Assembly (NCBI GenBank): GCA_015486815.1 | Contig: WFQY01000377.1 | Span: 1-5,546 of the forward strand | Direction: 5' to 3' | Length of the DNA: 5,546 bases | From: Phycisphaerae bacterium | GTDB taxonomy: Bacteria; Planctomycetota; Phycisphaerae; JAAYCJ01 | Shown: positions 1 through 5,546 of the stretch, piece by piece | Numbering within the stretch: the first letter of the stretch is position 1 | Layout of the letters: the number at the start of each line of letters is the position of its first letter | Notes under the pieces: generated by a model | What the model was told of the DNA's origin: nothing | Seen by the model: the letters and a program-made list of their open reading frames with translations, nothing else | Database searches by the model: none | Position numbers and translations under genes: made by a program

Positions 1-621
1 ATATATCAGATGGTTCGTAACAGGCTTGACCCGTTTCTTCGCGGGAATGATATGATAGTATCAACCGGACATTCCTGTTATACGCTTATCGCATTAAGTA
101 CTTCAATACATCCGGATTATGTTGATCTCGGAGAGCAGGAGCAGATGGTAAGATTCATTCGCAGAATTTGTCCTGAGATGCGGGGGCTTGCCTGGTATAC
201 CGGCAGCATGATGTGTAAACGTACAAAACAAATTTTGGAACACAACAGCGAAATACTCCGAAACGCCGACAGACTGGATTTCGAATATTACATCAAGCCA
301 TGCATTACCCTGATGCGTGAAAGCATGTGGATTACCCGAACAAAAGAGGGAAATATTCTTACCGTTGCGGTGAGCAATATCGGCGGAGTCGATAGCGGTA
401 AAGTCGCAATAAAATTTTTATGCGACGGCAAGAAGATAGGTGTCGGGCAGGTTGCTAAAATACCCGCAGGCAGGAATCGCACAGAAGACCGTGTTCTGAT
501 GAAATGCAGGCTACCTAAACTGAGCAGAGGGATGCATAAATTCGCTGCAAAAATTGTGGAAGTAGAATATGGCACTGTCCTCGACGGGACTATCGGGATG
601 GACAGGATGATAAGGAACTAA
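1..621 (+). CDS. C-terminal part of a TIM-barrel-like exported protein with CARDB-like domain (5' truncated by window edge)
   Basis: The frame is open from base 1 (reads I-Y-Q before the first ATG at 10), so this is very probably the 3' end of a longer gene rather than a gene starting at 10. No ribosome binding site can be judged before that ATG. The first ~95 residues resemble the last strands and helices of a TIM barrel: a hydrophobic strand (MIVSTGHS), a helix (EQEQMVRFIRRICPEM) and a last strand (RGLAWYTG, about nt 178-201). This aligns by eye with QVETVRRYAPEMPGIGFYHA in the downstream 571-residue protein, so the two are likely paralogs. From about nt 352 to 600 a beta-rich domain reads like CARDB (NILTVAVSNIGGVDSGKVAI, then a DGKKIG turn), a cell-adhesion-related module common in exported bacterial enzymes. 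No C-terminal anchor (PEP-CTERM, LPXTG) is visible. The enzymatic role is unknown; any catalytic centre on earlier strands lies outside the window. The next gene starts 3 nt after the stop, suggesting co-transcription. Confidence 0.75.
   Translation: MYQMVRNRLDPFLRGNDMIVSTGHSCYTLIALSTSIHPDYVDLGEQEQMVRFIRRICPEMRGLAWYTGSMMCKRTKQILEHNSEILRNADRLDFEYYIKPCITLMRESMWITRTKEGNILTVAVSNIGGVDSGKVAIKFLCDGKKIGVGQVAKIPAGRNRTEDRVLMKCRLPKLSRGMHKFAAKIVEVEYGTVLDGTIGMDRMIRN
612..616 (+). promoter_or_regulatory. Ribosome binding site for the 571-residue protein
   Basis: AAGGA lies 8 nt before the ATG at 625, inside the last codons of the preceding gene. The position supports the 625 start and implies translational coupling of the two genes. 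Confidence 0.6.
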
Positions 622-624
622 CCG

Positions 625-2340
625 ATGAATACTATTACTTCAGAATATAATAGGAATGGCAAAATCAGACAATTTTATTGCATACTGTTGATTGGACTTT
701 TATCTCGATCATTGTCTGCTGATACAACGTTTCGTCTTTATCCCACAAAACAAGCTACCGTAAGTATTAATTCTACTCATTTCAATAAGCTGATTTGCTT
801 TGGTCGGCCGTGGTCTGATTATTCACGCGCACTGTTGAAATTTGATTTGTCGCAAATACCCGCAGAAAAGTTCGGCAGGGTGAAACGTGCGATATTGAAG
901 CTCTACGTAAAACATGTGGAAAACCCCTCGAAAAAACGGACAAAATTATTGATGATGACCACAAGCTGGAATAATAATGTTTCGTGGAGCGTGCCCGATG
1001 AAAAATCACATTGGAAGATGAGAAAGCAATGGTCGGAATTCGATTACAGTACTGATGATGACTTGCAGTTTCCTCTCAAAATAGCCCAAACCGGTGAAGT
1101 TGCAGTGGACATCACGCGTATAGTCGATGCTTGGCTGTATCAGGGCAGAGATAATGATGGTGTAATGATAAAAACAGGGGGGTATATTGCCGGACGACCG
1201 AACGCGGGCAAGTGGGAAATCGAGTTTTCGTCATCAAAGGATAAACAACATAGTCCCAAATTGATAATTGAAATGGAGGAGAATAAAAAACCAAAAGTTC
1301 TCAATAGATATCCCTCGGCATTTCTACCTCCGATAAATCAACCCTATCTGTTTGTTTGGTTTGGAGGTATGCCGGCATACTTTCCCGCAAGAGTGTTCAA
1401 TGTAGCTGCCCCGGTATCAAATTCTCGATTGGACAGAGGTATTTTGCAGTTAAACTGGTTTTGGGGACCGCAAGACCCCTATAGAAAAAGTGAGAAAGCT
1501 GTTATTGATGCCTACGTATCAGCCGCCCGCTCCGATGTTTTCGGTTTTGCTGTCGATGAATGGCAAGACCCGAATAATAAAAAAGACTCTCCTTGCTATA
1601 AGAAGAATCCATATGAAATAACCGGTTCGATAAAGGGGCTTATCGAGGCGAAACAAATAGCACCTGATAAATTCTGGGCAGTTTACTGGAGAGGAGAAAA
1701 AAGCATAATTCCTCTTGTAAAAAAGAATCTTCCTGACCTGTTGATTATCGAAGGATATACTCATGCACGCAAGGGTGCGCCTGGGTCCTGGACAGTAGGA
1801 TTCAAAGGTTGCCTCTCCCGTATTGATAAAGCGCGTAAGCTGGGAATGATAGAAAAAACCGTACTGATGCTCGGGATGATTGAAAAACGCGAAACCTATC
1901 CGTCCAATCATGTTCTCACTCCAGAGGTAATCGAGAAGCAGGTAGAAACTGTTCGCCGCTATGCACCAGAAATGCCGGGGATTGGGTTTTACCATGCCAA
2001 TGATCCCGTCCTCGCCAAAGCGGCTGATGATGCCTGCAGAAAATTTTATATCGAACCTGCCCCGGAAATACAGATTGTAAATCCTCGGTTTCAGCAAAAA
2101 ATCGATACGATGCACATTGAACTGCGAGTGAAGGCGAAGTGCAAAGGTAAACGGAAAGTAAAGTTTTATCGCTGGTTTATTGATAACCGTGAAATAGCAA
2201 AAACGACTCTACCATATTACATTATTGATGTCAGAAGTGAACTACCTGGGATTCATATGATGACTGTCCAGGCAATAGATACGGACTGGTATCGCAGTGC
2301 CTGTCAGATTCCTATTATTATTGCTTCTGCATCCCCATAA
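625..2340 (+). CDS. Secreted CBM96/DNRLRE - TIM-barrel-like - Ig-like protein, putative glycan-active
   Basis: The protein has 571 residues. Residues 1-32 form a signal peptide: a charged start (KIRQ), a hydrophobic core (FYCILLIGLL) and a probable cleavage after SLSA. There is no lipobox, so it should be released to the periplasm or exterior. Residues ~33-218 match the DNRLRE/CBM96 pattern: S-RALLKFDLSQIP, then RAILKLYV, W-NNNVSW, VAVDITRIVDAWL, and a final SPKLIIEM strand. This family is known as a carbohydrate-binding module. Residues ~240-475 look like a TIM barrel with strand ends FGFAVDEW (D311, E312), FWAVYWRG, LLIIEGY (E376), TVLMLGM and GIGFYHAND. D311/E312 and E376 are candidate catalytic acids by position only. 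Residues ~480-567 resemble a bacterial Ig-like domain (KVKFYRWFIDNREIAKTTLP, then GIHMMTVQAID). The start at 625 is supported by AAGGA 8 nt upstream and the signal peptide. The glycoside hydrolase family is not recognised; it could be a hydrolase or a non-catalytic binding protein. The domain calls are by eye. Confidence 0.85.
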   Translation: MNTITSEYNRNGKIRQFYCILLIGLLSRSLSADTTFRLYPTKQATVSINSTHFNKLICFGRPWSDYSRALLKFDLSQIPAEKFGRVKRAILKLYVKHVENPSKKRTKLLMMTTSWNNNVSWSVPDEKSHWKMRKQWSEFDYSTDDDLQFPLKIAQTGEVAVDITRIVDAWLYQGRDNDGVMIKTGGYIAGRPNAGKWEIEFSSSKDKQHSPKLIIEMEENKKPKVLNRYPSAFLPPINQPYLFVWFGGMPAYFPARVFNVAAPVSNSRLDRGILQLNWFWGPQDPYRKSEKAVIDAYVSAARSDVFGFAVDEWQDPNNKKDSPCYKKNPYEITGSIKGLIEAKQIAPDKFWAVYWRGEKSIIPLVKKNLPDLLIIEGYTHARKGAPGSWTVGFKGCLSRIDKARKLGMIEKTVLMLGMIEKRETYPSNHVLTPEVIEKQVETVRRYAPEMPGIGFYHANDPVLAKAADDACRKFYIEPAPEIQIVNPRFQQKIDTMHIELRVKAKCKGKRKVKFYRWFIDNREIAKTTLPYYIIDVRSELPGIHMMTVQAIDTDWYRSACQIPIIIASASP

Positions 2341-2384
2341 TATGTGGAGTACCAAGAAACCTAAAAACATTCGTGTGTATTGCT

Positions 2385-2411
2385 TGCAGTTAGCTTTGCT
2401 CGCTAATTGCA
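2385..2411 (+). other. Intergenic hairpin, 10-bp stem with 7-nt loop
   Basis: Bases 2385-2394 (TGCAGTTAGC) pair with 2402-2411 (GCTAATTGCA) around a 7-nt loop; all pairs are Watson-Crick except one G-U (2389/2407). It sits 44 nt after the stop at 2340 and 43 nt before the ATG at 2455. No T-tract follows on either strand, so it is not a standard intrinsic terminator. It could slow polymerase, protect an mRNA end or be a protein site. It lies in the largest gap of the window (114 nt), in which I see no convincing promoter. Confidence 0.45.
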
Positions 2412-2440
2412 GCTGTAGGTGGAATATAAGCAAAACGTTT

Positions 2441-2444
2441 GGAG
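2441..2444 (+). promoter_or_regulatory. Ribosome binding site for the first prepilin-like gene
   Basis: GGAG is 10 nt before the ATG at 2455. An out-of-frame ATG at 2448 lies only 3 nt from it, too close to be used, so 2455 is preferred; it also gives the expected short prepilin leader. Confidence 0.5.
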
Positions 2445-2454
2445 ATAATGCAAG

Positions 2455-3177
2455 ATGAATCGGACCTTAACACAAAAACCCGGGTTTACACTTATCGAGC
2501 TTTTGGTCGTGGTTGCGATAATTGCGGTACTGGTGGCGATGCTTCTGCCGGCATTGTCGATGGCGAGGAGTCAGGCGAGGACGCTTTTATGTCTTTCGAA
2601 TATGCGGCAGATAGCTACTGCTAACGTCTTGTATCAAAATGCCAACAACGACTATTATGTCCCGGGCTATACGTCAGGAGGGCATGCTCCGTGGGGATGG
2701 GTTGATTATCCGGCTCGTCTCAATCCCTATCTGTCAAAACCCGAACAGGTGCAGGGTACCGAACCTAAATCGATATGGGTATGCCCCGCTGACTGGATAG
2801 TAAATTCACCGTGCAGCGGACGGTTTGCATATTATGACGGCAGCAATCATCATTATCTGAGCTATGGCATACATAAAGCAAGGGACATGGCATATTACAA
2901 GGAGGGATATGGAATCTGTAGCTCGGTTGGTACAGGGCTTCGCAAAGCAGGTGATATAAACTCACCATCGTCGTTTCTGATGTTTGTCGATACGCCCTGG
3001 GACAGGCGGCAGATATATTGGATTAAGGGGATAAATTCTTCGGGCGGATGTTACACATTACATCGCGATAGATACATAAATTTGGTAGCAGCTGACTGTC
3101 ATGCTGTTGTCGAACCGGGGTTTATACCTTTGGGCGGATGCTGGGATCTCGCTCCAAGCTGGTTTATTGATAAGTAA
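2455..3177 (+). CDS. Type II/IV prepilin-like protein (N-methylation motif, DUF1559-type layout)
   Basis: The protein has 240 residues. The class III prepilin leader is MNRTLTQKPG; prepilin peptidase would cut after G10, leaving F11 as the N-methylated first residue and E15 as the conserved Glu+5. Residues 11-33 form the hydrophobic pilin helix (FTLIELLVVVAIIAVLVAML, then LPAL), followed by the amphipathic SMARSQAR and CLSNMRQIA. The globular part has landmarks usual in planctomycete and lentisphaeral pseudopilins: WVCPAD (108-113), LSYGIHKA (~135-142), INSPSSFLMFVDT (168-180). The end normally carries an H-X9-DG motif. Here it reads H203...A-A-D214-C215-H216, with ten residues between H and D and Cys for Gly, so the motif is degenerate. 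The mature protein has seven cysteines (46, 110, 120, 155, 199, 215, 229), so disulfides are plausible. Its role may be a minor pseudopilin or an exported surface protein. It lies 114 nt after one large exported protein and 39 nt before the next, on the same strand. Confidence 0.88.
   Translation: MNRTLTQKPGFTLIELLVVVAIIAVLVAMLLPALSMARSQARTLLCLSNMRQIATANVLYQNANNDYYVPGYTSGGHAPWGWVDYPARLNPYLSKPEQVQGTEPKSIWVCPADWIVNSPCSGRFAYYDGSNHHYLSYGIHKARDMAYYKEGYGICSSVGTGLRKAGDINSPSSFLMFVDTPWDRRQIYWIKGINSSGGCYTLHRDRYINLVAADCHAVVEPGFIPLGGCWDLAPSWFIDK
2488..2534 (+). repeat. 47-nt direct repeat, copy 1, in prepilin leader/helix
   Basis: This stretch is identical to 5374-5420 at 46 of 47 bases. The only difference is the third base of a valine codon (GTT here, GTG there). 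It encodes TLIELLVVVAIIAVL. The flanking codons encode similar residues but use different synonymous codons. Confidence 0.9.
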
Positions 3178-3204
3178 TTGTGCGTTCCATTCAAATCATA
3201 TCAT

Positions 3205-3209
3205 AGGAG
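3205..3209 (+). promoter_or_regulatory. Ribosome binding site fixing the start of the 706-residue protein
   Basis: AGGAG is 7 nt before the ATG at 3217. It lies inside the longer reading frame that could begin with TTG at 3178, and so argues strongly for the ATG at 3217. Confidence 0.75.
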
Positions 3210-3216
3210 TTTCGTT

Positions 3217-5337
3217 ATGTTCAAATTATCCACACAAGGAATAGTTGTGTTGGTATTGGTGCTTTCTGTTAATGTACAGGCGATATCTTATCAGGTCGTC
3301 AAAAATCCGTACTTTACCGAATGGTCGGAAGGTAAGCCTGTGGATTGGTGCGTTATAGGTAATCCCGACGTGTGGTTCACGGACAGCTTTTCTGATTCTA
3401 AACATACGATTTCAATGGGAAGCAGAGTTCAGACAAAGGAAGGTGATGGCTTGATGCAGCGTGTGAGTTTGCAAAAAGGCCAACGATATTTGCTTCAATG
3501 TTTTACGGGCGTTCCTAAGGGCGGTCGGGTAGAGGTCATCATAAAAGACATAAAGACCGGAAAAATTTTACTGCAGAGAACCGGTACAAAATATTGGCCT
3601 GAAAAACATAGCGGGTTTTTCACAGCTAAGGGTTCGCAGGCGGAGGTGATTATTCGTGTTGTGAAAGGTTCGCATCTATGGGTTGATAAGGTAACGATAA
3701 CACTAATGCAGCCTAATCCGACTCCGTCGATGGTATCTATTCCGAAAATTCCTGTGTATTATTCAAGCTGGGATCCGCAATGGCTTGATGTTCTTAAGGC
3801 GGTGAATGTTATCGATTCGGAAATTCCTGATGTTCGGACATTTGCGAAATTGAGAAAACGCGGTGTTTTGGTTTTATCTCGCGTATCTGTTATCAATCGA
3901 GGCAGAAAGATAAAAAACGCTGATGATTTCAAAAAACAATGCGATGAGCTTGTCGCTCAGTGGATAAGCCCGTTTATCGATACGAAAGAAGGAGCAATTC
4001 CCGGCGGTGCCGATGGCATAGTCATTGACGAACTTGAACCGTTCGACAATGATGCACCGAGGCTGGCGCTGTGGGAAAAAGCACTTGGTCGGGTTCGTCG
4101 ATTATTCCCGAACAAGGTTATTGCTGTCTGGGGTTCGGGGTCTATTGGTTCTGCTCCCGGCAGTAAACATTCGCGTGTGATGAAGATGCTCGATACGTAT
4201 GCGGATTTATTTATGCTGGAGATATATCAGGCTACTTGTCCGAAGAGTCAGCGAAGTTACGGGCGAAATTTATCTGAATATCCGATAGCTGCCAGAGTTA
4301 TAGCTCATACCAGCCCAAATCTAATTTCTAAAACCGTAGTCGTATTGGTTACTGCGGAAAACGTAATGATGAATTTTGATATCAGTCCCTATCACAATAT
4401 GGTGAAGTGGCTCAAGGTTCAGCTGACGAATATTCCGCGACTCGGTCGGGAAAAATTCGGATTCGCTGGTATCGGGCAGTGGGTAAGCTATCGCGCACAA
4501 ACAACAACTCTTATAGCGTTCGAAAAATATGTAAAGGAAATTTTTCTTGCTGATACTAAGCCGATACCACTCAAAGATGATGATGCCCGAAATGCCCTTT
4601 TAGAGCCGAGCTTTGAGCATACAAACAGTAAGGTCTGGAAAATCGATGGTGCGAAGTCTTCTTGCAGATATGCAGCCTATAAAGAGCATAAAAGTATTCC
4701 GCCATTACACGATAAGAAAGTTGAGCATGGCGGATATTTCATTAAGATGACGCGAAAAAATACTCCCGTTGCCATATATCAGGATGTAAAGGTTCAAAGC
4801 GGTAAGTCATATCAGATTTCGGTTTACACCCTACCTTTGTCGTCTCGAGCGATAGGTGAAATTAAAGTGTCAGCAGGTAACAAGATTCTTGCTAAAGCAA
4901 CGGGAAAAATGTGCGGTCCGACAAAGTGGTGGGTAAGACTCGCTTGTACCTTCACCGTACCGGAAGATCAATCAGCCGTCAGAATAGAATTTAATGATAA
5001 TGGATGTAACGTTGGCGAATCATTAGCATACGATTGGGTTGACTTGACTCCAATGGAAGGACTTAATCGGCCGATGAAGATTTTGTCGATTCCGCGGGTA
5101 TCGTTCGGAAAGCTTCCTTATGAGATTACTGTCGTAGGCGAAAATTTTCTGCCGAAGTGCAATGTGCGGATTGGAGACGATATTTATTGCCGGGTCAAAT
5201 TTGTATCGCCAAACGAAATAAAGGTTTTAATTCCTCAGCTAATCAGACGTGACAAATATACAATTACATTTTCGAGAAATGATTGGCTTGGCGATACTCA
5301 ACCGATTGTGATTGAAAATGGTTTGATTGTAAAATAA
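3217..5337 (+). CDS. Secreted jelly-roll - TIM-barrel-like - jelly-roll - IPT/TIG protein, putative glycan-active
   Basis: The protein has 706 residues from the ATG at 3217. The frame stays open back to a TTG at 3178, but AGGAG at 3205-3209 and a signal peptide starting exactly at 3217 (MFKLSTQGIVVLVLVLSVNVQA, residues 1-22) make the downstream start better. Residues ~23-165 look like a CBM_4_9-type jelly roll (VKNPYFTEWSEGKPVDW, ending in SHLWVDKVTITL). Residues ~175-446 are TIM-barrel-like, with strand ends DGIVIDELEP (D271, E272, E274), VIAVWGSG, LFMLEIYQ (E335), TVVVLVTAENV and FGFAGIGQWVS. These match the strand order of the 571-residue protein, with acids at the same two places. Residues ~460-612 are a second jelly-roll module (NALLEPSFEH, then YQDVKVQSGKSYQISVY, then LAYDWVDLTPM). 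Residues ~620-705 fit an IPT/TIG fold (ITVVGENFLPKCNVRIGDD, then FVSPNEIKVLIPQL). There is no lipobox or C-terminal anchor. It is probably an exported glycan-binding or glycan-cleaving protein; the substrate and GH family are unknown. The next gene begins 15 nt after its stop. Confidence 0.85.
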   Translation: MFKLSTQGIVVLVLVLSVNVQAISYQVVKNPYFTEWSEGKPVDWCVIGNPDVWFTDSFSDSKHTISMGSRVQTKEGDGLMQRVSLQKGQRYLLQCFTGVPKGGRVEVIIKDIKTGKILLQRTGTKYWPEKHSGFFTAKGSQAEVIIRVVKGSHLWVDKVTITLMQPNPTPSMVSIPKIPVYYSSWDPQWLDVLKAVNVIDSEIPDVRTFAKLRKRGVLVLSRVSVINRGRKIKNADDFKKQCDELVAQWISPFIDTKEGAIPGGADGIVIDELEPFDNDAPRLALWEKALGRVRRLFPNKVIAVWGSGSIGSAPGSKHSRVMKMLDTYADLFMLEIYQATCPKSQRSYGRNLSEYPIAARVIAHTSPNLISKTVVVLVTAENVMMNFDISPYHNMVKWLKVQLTNIPRLGREKFGFAGIGQWVSYRAQTTTLIAFEKYVKEIFLADTKPIPLKDDDARNALLEPSFEHTNSKVWKIDGAKSSCRYAAYKEHKSIPPLHDKKVEHGGYFIKMTRKNTPVAIYQDVKVQSGKSYQISVYTLPLSSRAIGEIKVSAGNKILAKATGKMCGPTKWWVRLACTFTVPEDQSAVRIEFNDNGCNVGESLAYDWVDLTPMEGLNRPMKILSIPRVSFGKLPYEITVVGENFLPKCNVRIGDDIYCRVKFVSPNEIKVLIPQLIRRDKYTITFSRNDWLGDTQPIVIENGLIVK

Positions 5338-5352
5338 TGAAAGGGATAGGCG

Positions 5353-5546
5353 ATGAATAGAAAAGCTGGCTTCACACTTATCGAGCTTTTGGTCGTGGTG
5401 GCGATAATTGCGGTACTGGTCGCTATCCTGCTACCGGCACTGCAGGAGGCGAGGGATATGGCTAAGGGTGCTGCTTGTATGAGCAATCTTCGTCAGCTCG
5501 GTCTGGCGACAACTTATTATCTTAATGATAATAACGATACCTATCC
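5353..5546 (+). CDS. Second prepilin-like protein, N-terminal part (3' truncated by window edge)
   Basis: 64 codons are visible and the frame is open at the window end. The leader MNRKAG is short and would be cut after G6, giving mature F7 with Glu+5 at E11. The helix FTLIELLVVVAIIAVLVAIL is followed by LPALQEARDMAKGAACMSNLRQLGLATTYYLNDNNDTYP. That C-x-SNLRQLG...Y-x-NDNN pattern is typical of the DUF1559-like, H-X9-DG pseudopilin group abundant in planctomycetes and Lentisphaerota. AAGGGA at 5341-5346, 6 nt upstream, supports the start. It lies 15 nt after the stop of the 706-residue gene, so it is very likely co-transcribed. It is paralogous to the gene at 2455 but diverges outside the leader/helix. 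Whether it keeps the C-terminal H-X9-DG motif cannot be seen. Confidence 0.9.
   Translation, partial: MNRKAGFTLIELLVVVAIIAVLVAILLPALQEARDMAKGAACMSNLRQLGLATTYYLNDNNDTY
5374..5420 (+). repeat. 47-nt direct repeat, copy 2, in prepilin leader/helix
   Basis: This is the partner of 2488-2534 (46/47 identical), at the same codon positions of the second prepilin-like gene. See copy 1 for the single synonymous difference. Confidence 0.9.

Noticed and set aside
1..9. I-Y-Q at the window start, equal to the residues after E335 in the 706-residue protein (nt 4222-4230, same nine bases)
   Set aside because: The distance to the next barrel strand is about 12 residues here against about 37 there, so the two are not at the same place in the fold; the match is probably chance (the same nine bases also occur near 4774).
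1840..1887. LGMIEK repeated ten residues apart in the 571-residue protein (residues 406-411 and 416-421)
   Set aside because: Only two copies, with different codons, and they fall on a helix end and a strand; likely coincidence and not a repeat unit.
1519..2115. A 198-codon open frame on the minus strand inside the 571-residue gene
   Set aside because: It is antisense to a well-supported gene with a signal peptide and recognisable domains, and its translation shows no recognisable motif; taken as a shadow frame.
2407..2430. Possible promoter with TTGCAG (2407-2412) and TATAAG (2425-2430)
   Set aside because: The spacer is only 12 nt, and other -35-like choices such as TTGCTC at 2396 give 23 nt; neither is a convincing sigma-70 spacing.
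2439..2624. A 61-codon plus-strand frame overlapping the first prepilin gene
   Set aside because: It starts at a TTG and overlaps the clear prepilin leader in another frame, with no motif of its own.
3178..3216. A TTG start at 3178 that would add 13 residues to the 706-residue protein
   Set aside because: The extension would precede a good signal peptide and would place the strong AGGAG inside the coding region; the ATG at 3217 fits better.

Overview
The window is a densely packed, single-strand gene block (all genes on +) of moderate-to-low GC by eye. It encodes large secreted multidomain proteins alternating with type IV prepilin-like (pseudopilin) proteins. The pseudopilins carry the GFTLIELLVVVAII leader plus the alternating hydrophobic/LLPAL segment and C-x-SN-[LM]-RQ motif. 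That pattern, in many divergent copies beside carbohydrate-active-type secreted proteins, is typical of Planctomycetota (Phycisphaerae and relatives) and Lentisphaerota. The phylum is an inference from these families; there is no rRNA or marker gene here.

Layout: (1) positions 1-621, the 3' part of a secreted-type protein: the last strands of a TIM-barrel-like domain followed by a CARDB-like beta-sandwich. (2) 625-2340, a complete 571-residue secreted protein: signal peptide, DNRLRE/CBM96-type binding module, TIM-barrel-like domain, Ig-like domain. (3) 2341-2454, a 114-nt gap with a 10-bp hairpin. (4) 2455-3177, a 240-residue prepilin-like protein with a degenerate H-X9-DG region. (5) 3217-5337, a 706-residue secreted protein: signal peptide, jelly-roll module, TIM-barrel-like domain, second jelly-roll module, IPT/TIG domain. 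(6) 5353 to the window end, the 5' part of a second prepilin-like protein.

The three large proteins appear to share a divergent TIM-barrel-like core, with conserved acidic residues at equivalent strand ends in the two complete ones, but each has a different set of binding and beta-sandwich modules. They look like a tandem family of exported glycan-active or glycan-binding proteins whose exact glycoside hydrolase family I cannot assign. The spacing (3 nt, 114 nt, 39 nt, 15 nt) and good ribosome binding sites suggest one or two transcription units. The prepilin-like proteins between them may be surface or periplasmic partners, but nothing in the sequence shows that directly. No tRNA, rRNA, CRISPR, insertion sequence or convincing promoter was seen.
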